DNA of 64,000 nt from Halosimplex halobium (lineage in GTDB: Archaea > Halobacteriota > Halobacteria > Halobacteriales > Haloarculaceae): contig NZ_JBLKNX010000015.1 of the NCBI RefSeq assembly GCF_051414055.1, positions 62,001 to 126,000 of the forward strand, given 5' to 3'. The translations under genes and the position numbers were made by a program. The notes under the pieces were generated by a model, which searched no databases, had not been told where the DNA came from, and was given only the letters and a program-made list of their open reading frames with translations. Below are positions 59,309-64,000 of the stretch, one piece after another; positions within the stretch are counted from its first letter, which is position 1; the number at the start of each line of letters is the position of its first letter.

Positions 59309-60358
59309 CTACGTGCGCATCTCGCCGAGTTCGGCCAGCAGGTGCGAGACGTGGATGCGGTCGCTGGTCCCCTCGTGGAGGTCCACATCGATCTCGCCAG
59401 CGAGTTCGTGGACCCGCGCGAGGTCGGCGCCGGAGTACCGCGAGCGTGCGACCGCGAGCACGTCCTCCAGCACCTCCTCGCCGCTGTGGCCCTCGTCGAC
59501 GAGCAGGTCGTCCAGCGTCGACCGGGCGTCGGTGAACTCGCCGGCCTCGGCGGCTGTGACCATCTCCTGGACGCGCTCGTCGGCGCCCAAAGAGCCCAGC
59601 ACCTCGTAGGCGGTGTTCATGGTGATCTCGCCCTCCTGCTCGTAGGTGGTCTGGGCGGCCAGGATCGCCTCCCGGAGGTCGCCGTCGGCGTAGCCCGCCA
59701 CGTACTCGATGCCCTCGTCGTCGTGGTCGGCGCTCTCCGCCTCGACGATGTCCTCCAGCACCGCCACCGTCTCGTCGTGGGTCGGCTTGCGGACGGCGAC
59801 GGGGAAACACCGCGAGCGGATCGGCGGGATCAGCGCCGAGGGCTGGCGGGTCGCGATGACGAACTGCGTCGCCTCGTAGTACTGCTCCATCACCCGCCGG
59901 AGCGCCTGCTGGAAGTCCTCGCGGACGCCCTCGGCGTTGTCCAGCAGGACCGTCTTGTAGCTGCCCGAGACCGGCTGGTAGCTCGCCGACTCCTTGAGGA
60001 CGTGGTTGATGAGGTCGGCCTTCGAGGACTCCCGGCGGCGCTTGCTGTCGATGAACCGCGAGAAGCGGTCGTCCTCGCTGACCTCCTTCTTGGTCATGTC
60101 GAAGAAGTCGGCGACGTTGATCTCCACGAGGTCCGCCTCGGGGTTGTCGTGGAGTTCGTCGGCCAGCGCGCGCACTGCGGCGGTCTTGCCGGCCCCTTTC
60201 GGCCCGTGGACGAGCAGGTTCATCGGTTCGGAGACGACGCTCTCCAGGTGCTCGCGGACCTCCGCCTGGGGGAGGTCGGCCAGCGCCGGCGCGTGCGTCT
60301 CGGTCCACAGCGGCCCCTCGACCGCGGCCGCCCCGTCGTCGCCGTCGTCGTCGGCCAT
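59309..60358 (-). CDS. Clamp-loader (RFC small subunit) paralog, RfcC-like, altered Walker B
   Basis: 349 residues. Walker A GPKGAGKT, sensor region and the SRC motif (IRSRCFPV) are those of RFC small subunits, and FQQALRRVMEQY follows as in the family. Walker B reads VLLDNAEG, with Asn where ATPase-active RFC subunits have Glu (DEAD). It may thus bind ATP and give its arginine finger to a neighbour while being poor at hydrolysis. Haloarchaea carry extra RFC small subunits of this kind. The ATG at 60358 ends exactly where the upstream direct repeat begins. Confidence 0.85.
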   Translation of the reverse strand: MADDDGDDGAAAVEGPLWTETHAPALADLPQAEVREHLESVVSEPMNLLVHGPKGAGKTAAVRALADELHDNPEADLVEINVADFFDMTKKEVSEDDRFSRFIDSKRRRESSKADLINHVLKESASYQPVSGSYKTVLLDNAEGVREDFQQALRRVMEQYYEATQFVIATRQPSALIPPIRSRCFPVAVRKPTHDETVAVLEDIVEAESADHDDEGIEYVAGYADGDLREAILAAQTTYEQEGEITMNTAYEVLGSLGADERVQEMVTAAEAGEFTDARSTLDDLLVDEGHSGEEVLEDVLAVARSRYSGADLARVHELAGEIDVDLHEGTSDRIHVSHLLAELGEMRT

Positions 60359-60403
60359 CGCCCGCCGGTAGGTCGCCCCGGCGTATGAATCCACCTCTCT
60401 CGG
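60359..60403. repeat. Direct repeat A, covering the promoter of the RFC-like gene
   Basis: 45 nt that recur at 62282-62326 in the same orientation with 5 mismatches; a 22-nt core (60382-60403) is identical. On the minus strand the core contains GGATTCATACG about 27 nt before the ATG, where the TATA element should be. The repeat stops exactly before the start codon. Confidence 0.8.
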
Positions 60404-60557
60404 TCCGGCACCGAACGGCACTCACGATTGCGACCGCTACTTGGGGCCGAAACGACGGTGCTGCGTCGGCGGGCGTACTCACCTCTGACAGATACGGTAC
60501 TGTTTTTTGAACGCCGACACGGCCAGGAACGCTACGCACCGCTGCTGTCCGCGAGGA

Positions 60558-61079
60558 TCAGACACCCCATCGCGAGATCGGGAGCAACGAGACCCACTCG
60601 AAATTCCGAAAATCGGTATCCCAAGTCGCGACGTATCGGATACCTTCTTCCATCATGACTTGATAGTCGATGAATTCACCGAAGTTTGGGTCTTTGTCCC
60701 GGAGATACTCGAAGTGGCCCGCAGCAGCATCGAACCGATCACGAGAGGTCTGTGCGATCTCGAAGATGTCGTTGGTTCGAACTTCACGAAGGCACTCGCC
60801 GGCGCCCGCCTCGGTGCCCTCTCTGTGCAACGAGATCACGACTTCCGTCAGGGTCTCGTTCGAGACGACCAGCTTTCGGAACGCGATCTCTTTGGCCTCG
60901 ATCTGTCTGATCAGTTCGTCGACGTACTGCTTTTTCAGTTGGAGAACGCCATCTCCATCCGGGTCGATGTATCTCGCCTTCAGGAAGTCACGAGTGACGT
61001 AGAGAGACCTGTCGGGCGGGCTCCCGTAAGATTGTCTGTAGTGTTCCGCAGTCGGTTGCGGCAACGTCGACAGGTCCAT
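60558..61079 (-). CDS. PIN-domain-like putative nuclease
   Basis: 173 residues. Candidate PIN acids in order: Asp31 after strand SLYVTRD, Glu75/Glu79 in SNETLTEVV, Asp138 in FIDYQVMMEEG and Asp154/Asp156 in YVATWDTDF, followed by the typical last strand (WVSLLP). The spelling differs from VapC, so it is a divergent member. Its ATG shares one base with the TGA of the upstream gene (61079). Codon use and GC are unlike those of surrounding genes. Probable role: RNA cleavage as toxin or effector, with the upstream protein as control or partner. Confidence 0.6.
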   Translation of the reverse strand: MDLSTLPQPTAEHYRQSYGSPPDRSLYVTRDFLKARYIDPDGDGVLQLKKQYVDELIRQIEAKEIAFRKLVVSNETLTEVVISLHREGTEAGAGECLREVRTNDIFEIAQTSRDRFDAAAGHFEYLRDKDPNFGEFIDYQVMMEEGIRYVATWDTDFRNFEWVSLLPISRWGV

Positions 61080-62110
61080 CAGCCTTCAGCAGCCTGTTCA
61101 CCGCTCAACTCGTCCATATCGAGGGAGAGCACGTTCTCAAGACCGGACTCCTCGGGGTTGATCCGGGGGAGACGCTCGGTACGCGTCTCTAACCGAATGC
61201 CGAATTCGTCCGTCCGGCTACGCAACTTCTCGAGTTCGTCGAAGAACCTAGTTCTGGTTAGTTTGAGCTGTTTCACCCGGGAGCTCCTCGTATCATCCAA
61301 CTGTTCCTGGGACGGTGCCTCGACCGTGTAGTACCCCATCCGAGCGGCGATCGGTTCCCAGATCGCGTGGTAGTAGAAGCGCCCCAGGTGACTGATCAGA
61401 ATCTTGTGGTTGGACCGCGACTCGTGGTCGGAATCGAGATCCGCACTGATCTCCGAGAGGATCTGCCCGGCAATCCGGTCGAACTCGGTGACGTAGGGGC
61501 CGAGACTCTGGAAAAGGATGTACCGCGTCATCGCGGTTTTCATCCTCATCGTAGCATCCGAGATGTCGTCCGCGACCGTAGCGGGATCCGAGTCGGGGAG
61601 GCTCTCGCGGGAGTGGTCCGGGTCGTAGTACTGCTGTAGATGCCGCAGACGGAGATAGATCTCCAGATTCGTCCGGTAAACCTCACTGAACGGGATGTCT
61701 TTCGCCCGATAGTACGTTTCGAGCCACTCGAACGGGTCCTGTTCGAGGATTTCCGGGAGAGTCTCGCCGGTGGGGAACGAATTCGATAGTTCCTCGGTGT
61801 AGAACCGATACACCTCCTCCTCGGTGGGAAATGGTCCTTCGTCGTAGCCCGCATTCGTCACGATCGCGACATCGTCTCCGGTCTCCGAGAGCCGCGGGAG
61901 CATATCCCCGTCCAGATACCACTGGATCGTAACTCGGTCTTCGAGTCCGAAATGGCGGACCCCGGCCAGAACGAGTTTCTGTGTCCGAATCGGATCCAAT
62001 TCGGTACTCGACGAGTCGTCGGTGTCGTCCGCTGCACGCGTGAGGGTACGGCGAAAAAGCTTCAGGACCCCAAGCTCGATATCCATATTGCCGTCTGTGG
62101 GGTCGCTCAT
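61079..62110 (-). CDS. Unknown helical protein, partner of the PIN-like gene
   Basis: 343 residues, almost entirely predicted helix, with many Arg/Glu/Leu and no signal, membrane helix or zinc motif. Segments such as PIRTQKLVLAGVRHFG followed by RVTIQWYLDGD could be a small DNA-binding or sensor unit; a long helix near the end (VKQLKLTRTRFFDELEKLRS) suggests coiled-coil contacts. No family recognised. First gene of a two-gene operon with the PIN-like gene (1-nt overlap). A T-rich ATTTTTG on its strand lies about 28-35 nt upstream. It could be an antitoxin-like regulator, an effector sensor, or a structural partner. Confidence 0.7.
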   Translation of the reverse strand: MSDPTDGNMDIELGVLKLFRRTLTRAADDTDDSSSTELDPIRTQKLVLAGVRHFGLEDRVTIQWYLDGDMLPRLSETGDDVAIVTNAGYDEGPFPTEEEVYRFYTEELSNSFPTGETLPEILEQDPFEWLETYYRAKDIPFSEVYRTNLEIYLRLRHLQQYYDPDHSRESLPDSDPATVADDISDATMRMKTAMTRYILFQSLGPYVTEFDRIAGQILSEISADLDSDHESRSNHKILISHLGRFYYHAIWEPIAARMGYYTVEAPSQEQLDDTRSSRVKQLKLTRTRFFDELEKLRSRTDEFGIRLETRTERLPRINPEESGLENVLSLDMDELSGEQAAEG

Positions 62111-62281
62111 GGCCGGAGATACGCGTGGCAACACACAAAAATTCCCCGACTGATACAGCGTGTGAGGCAGGTCAAACGTACCAGCACTTGGGCCATCCGG
62201 AATCCGGGCGAACGCCTCGAGTCGGGCGACGGGAACGAACTATTAGTCGGTTCGAAACCGTCCATCACCCGCTGTAGTCGG

Positions 62282-62326
62282 CGCCTGCCAGTAGGTCGCT
62301 CGGACGTATGAATCCACCTCTCTCGG
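62282..62326. repeat. Direct repeat B
   Basis: Second copy of the 45-nt repeat at 60359-60403, 40 of 45 bases the same. It lies 41 nt beyond the stop of the Bat-type regulator gene, i.e. where the clamp-loader promoter would be if the module were absent. Nothing to its left is a start codon, so here it drives no obvious gene. Confidence 0.8.
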
Positions 62327-62367
62327 CCGGCCACGGGGATCGGCCCCGGACGGTCGCGGTATCGGAA

Positions 62368-64000
62368 CTACCGCCCGGAGTGGGGGTCGAACAGTTCGTC
62401 GAACACCTTCCGCTGGGCCGCGCGGAGGTGCTGGTGGTATGTCGGCCGGGAGATGTCCATCGACTCGGCGAGGTCGTCGCCGTCCACGTCGCGGGGCCAC
62501 TCGAAGAAGCCGCCGAGGTAGGCCGTGCGGATGGCCGTCTCCTGGCGGTCGGTGAACCGGTCCGTGACGGCCTCGCGGAACTCCTGGCGGGTCCTGACGG
62601 GCCGCTCGTGTTCGTGGTAGCCCACCAGGTCGGTGCCGTGGTAGCGGTCCGAGACGAGTTCGAACAGCTCCCGCGCCTCCGCCTCGTAGGGGAGTTCGAT
62701 GGTGTAGCGGACGATGCCGTCCTCGGCGACGACCGACCGGGTGACCGCGCCGTGGTCGGCCAGCAACTCGACCAGCGAGTCGTCGACGACCGCCTCGAAC
62801 AGCACCTCGCCGTCGTGGTCGGCGATGACGCTCGACGCCGCGACCCCGTCGTCGCCGGCGAGCACTGACTCGATCTCGTCGGCGTCGGCACCGCTGGCGG
62901 CGACGTACAGCCGGAGGCTCCCGTCCGACTCGTGGACCGACCCCGTCAGCTCGTAGGTCGCGTCCGTCCCCGCGGAGAGGCGGTTGAACAGCAGGTCGTC
63001 GTCCCGGACGGTGAACTCCAGCTCGACGACCCGGTCCGTCGAGAGGATGCGGCCGCTCTCGATGGCGTTGACGGCGTTGGCGACGGCCCGCCCGAGCGCG
63101 TCGAGGACGACCTGTTCGCGGTCGGCGAAGGCGTCGGGCGCCGAGGCGTAGACGCAGAGGACGCCGTAGCTGGCGTCCTTGTAGGTGAGCGGGACGGCGA
63201 TCATCGAGCCGAGGCCGGCCTCGCGCGCGGCGGCGTGGACGCTCCCCCCGGGGGCGTCGGCCAGGTCGTCGACGATGTGGATGGCCTCGTCGTCGAGCGC
63301 GAGCGCGGCGGGGTCGGCGGCGTCCCGGGCGGCCGACCGGTCCAGCGACAGGTCCGCGACGGCGTCGGCGAGTTCGGGCACGTCGCCGCCCCAGGCGGTG
63401 GCCTCGATGCGCTCGGCCGCGAGGTCCGGCCGGCCGATCCAGGCGAAGGCGTAGGGGTCGGTGGCGACCAGCTGCTCGACGACGCCGCGCTCGAGTTCCT
63501 CGCGCGTGCCCGCCTGAACGAGCACCTCGACGGTGTTCTCGATGAGGCCGTTGATCCGGTCGACGAGCGTGTCGACCCGCTCGCGTGCCTCGCGGACCTC
63601 CTGTTCGCGCTTGGCGCGGTTGGCCGCGGCGGCGGCGCTGGTCGCCAGCAACTGGGCGGCCTGGCGGTCCGTGTTCGAGAAGGCGTCGGCCGACTCGGCG
63701 CCGATGCTGATGGTGCCGTGGACGCCCATCGGGACGTGCAGCGCCGAGCGGACGATGTCGTGGGGGAGGCCGTCGTCGAGGGTCGCGGTGTCCTCCACGA
63801 CGACCATCTCGCCGTCGACGAACGCCCGGCCGGGGCCGCCCTCGTCGACGTCGTAGGCCGGGGTCCGGACGCCGCGTTCGGCGACGGCGTCGGTCGTCCC
63901 GACGGGTTCGAGCCGGTCGGTCTCTCGGTCGAACAGGCGGACGGTGTTCAGCTCGAAGCCGAGCACGTCCGCCACCGCCTGGGCGGCCATCTCGGCGACC
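62368..64000 (-). CDS. Bat-type regulator: GAF domains and HTH_10, N-terminus outside window
   Basis: At least 540 residues visible; the frame is still open at the right edge. Two GAF domains (about 1-130 and 165-320 of the visible part, with LHVPMGVHGTISIGAES and MIAVPLTYKDASYGVLCVYA) are followed by the bacterio-opsin-activator domain (about 325-470) and a C-terminal HTH_10 (LAESMDISRPTYHQHLRAAQRKVFDELF). These regulators sense redox, light or small molecules and switch genes on. Target genes cannot be inferred here. Further PAS or GAF domains are likely upstream. Confidence 0.9.
   Translation of the reverse strand, partial: VAEMAAQAVADVLGFELNTVRLFDRETDRLEPVGTTDAVAERGVRTPAYDVDEGGPGRAFVDGEMVVVEDTATLDDGLPHDIVRSALHVPMGVHGTISIGAESADAFSNTDRQAAQLLATSAAAAANRAKREQEVREARERVDTLVDRINGLIENTVEVLVQAGTREELERGVVEQLVATDPYAFAWIGRPDLAAERIEATAWGGDVPELADAVADLSLDRSAARDAADPAALALDDEAIHIVDDLADAPGGSVHAAAREAGLGSMIAVPLTYKDASYGVLCVYASAPDAFADREQVVLDALGRAVANAVNAIESGRILSTDRVVELEFTVRDDDLLFNRLSAGTDATYELTGSVHESDGSLRLYVAASGADADEIESVLAGDDGVAASSVIADHDGEVLFEAVVDDSLVELLADHGAVTRSVVAEDGIVRYTIELPYEAEARELFELVSDRYHGTDLVGYHEHERPVRTRQEFREAVTDRFTDRQETAIRTAYLGGFFEWPRDVDGDDLAESMDISRPTYHQHLRAAQRKVFDELFDPHSGR

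Larger units (their letters stand above)
60404..62281. mobile_element. Accessory two-gene module between direct repeats
   Basis: About 1.9 kb of lower GC (a sample line at 61681 counts 57%, against 70% in a line at 63541) bounded by repeats A and B. It carries the PIN-like gene and its partner plus short flanks. No transposase or integrase is inside. The layout fits an insertion that duplicated the clamp-loader promoter region. Codon use is plainly less GC-biased than in the neighbours. Confidence 0.55.

Noticed and set aside
62245..62275. tRNA-like T-loop string GGTTCGAAACC
   Set aside because: No matching acceptor, D or anticodon stems could be drawn on either strand within 75 nt.

Overview
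The window is 64 kb of chromosome from an extremely halophilic archaeon (class Halobacteria). Evidence: about 70% GC in most genes, strongly acidic proteins, many twin-arginine lipoproteins with a lipobox, a PGF-CTERM-like tail, BGTF surface domains, fused Kae1-Bud32, the ribosomal S24e/S27ae pair, an RdfA/SMC-like pair, Bat-type regulators and many TATA boxes about 27 nt upstream of apparently leaderless starts. The lineage looks like Haloarculaceae or a relative, but I cannot fix the genus. No rRNA, tRNA or CRISPR array was recognised.

Layout. 1-10.4 kb: the end of a surface protein, a cytoplasmic GH3 beta-glucosidase, a HEAT-repeat protein, and a complete oligopeptide-family ABC importer (binding lipoprotein, two permeases, a fused double ATPase). 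The neighbouring GH3 enzyme suggests that the substrate is an oligosaccharide. 10.9-14.0 kb: a translationally coupled Tat-exported DyP-peroxidase-like protein and a CRTAC1 beta-propeller lipoprotein. 14.0-16.1 kb: a pilin-like protein, a RelE/RHH toxin-antitoxin pair and an M48 protease. 16.2-21.7 kb: a central carbon cluster with a bacterial-type GAPDH, phosphoglycerate kinase and an archaeal type II GAPDH, together with a multiply broken SDR pseudogene and a 52-residue zinc-finger gene. 21.8-26.4 kb: two paralogous lipoproteins, an RNase H-like exonuclease and an arylsulfotransferase-like membrane protein.

26.9-29.7 kb holds an SMC-like protein with a CxxC hook and RdfA, the rod-shape determinant. 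30.1-36.2 kb has a Zn/Cd-type P1B ATPase, archaeal ornithine cyclodeaminase and a BGTF surface protein. 36.9-53.6 kb is mostly housekeeping and conserved haloarchaeal genes: DnaJ, a cupin with zinc ribbons, a Rieske fusion, a ThrC-like protein without its PLP lysine, an FAD oxidoreductase, a bactofilin-like protein, the YchF GTPase, a CBS-less IMPDH/GMPR, a UbiA prenyltransferase, a PIN-like protein with a coupled 35-residue ORF, and ITPase. 53.7-60.4 kb has a PQQ-type beta-propeller, a UspA, Kae1-Bud32, S27ae/S24e and a clamp-loader paralog. 60.4-62.3 kb is a lower-GC two-gene accessory module (a PIN-like nuclease and an unknown helical protein) between two 45-nt direct repeats that duplicate the clamp-loader gene's promoter region. 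The window ends inside a Bat-type GAF/HTH_10 regulator.

The most interesting items are: (i) this direct-repeat-flanked module; (ii) a 115-117 nt hairpin element present twice, at 36.4 and 42.4 kb, each time between convergent genes, with compensatory base changes at two stem positions; (iii) three enzymes that have lost a key catalytic residue (DyP-like, ThrC-like, RfcC-like); and (iv) a shared 16-nt inverted-repeat-associated motif in two intergenic regions of the glycolytic cluster.
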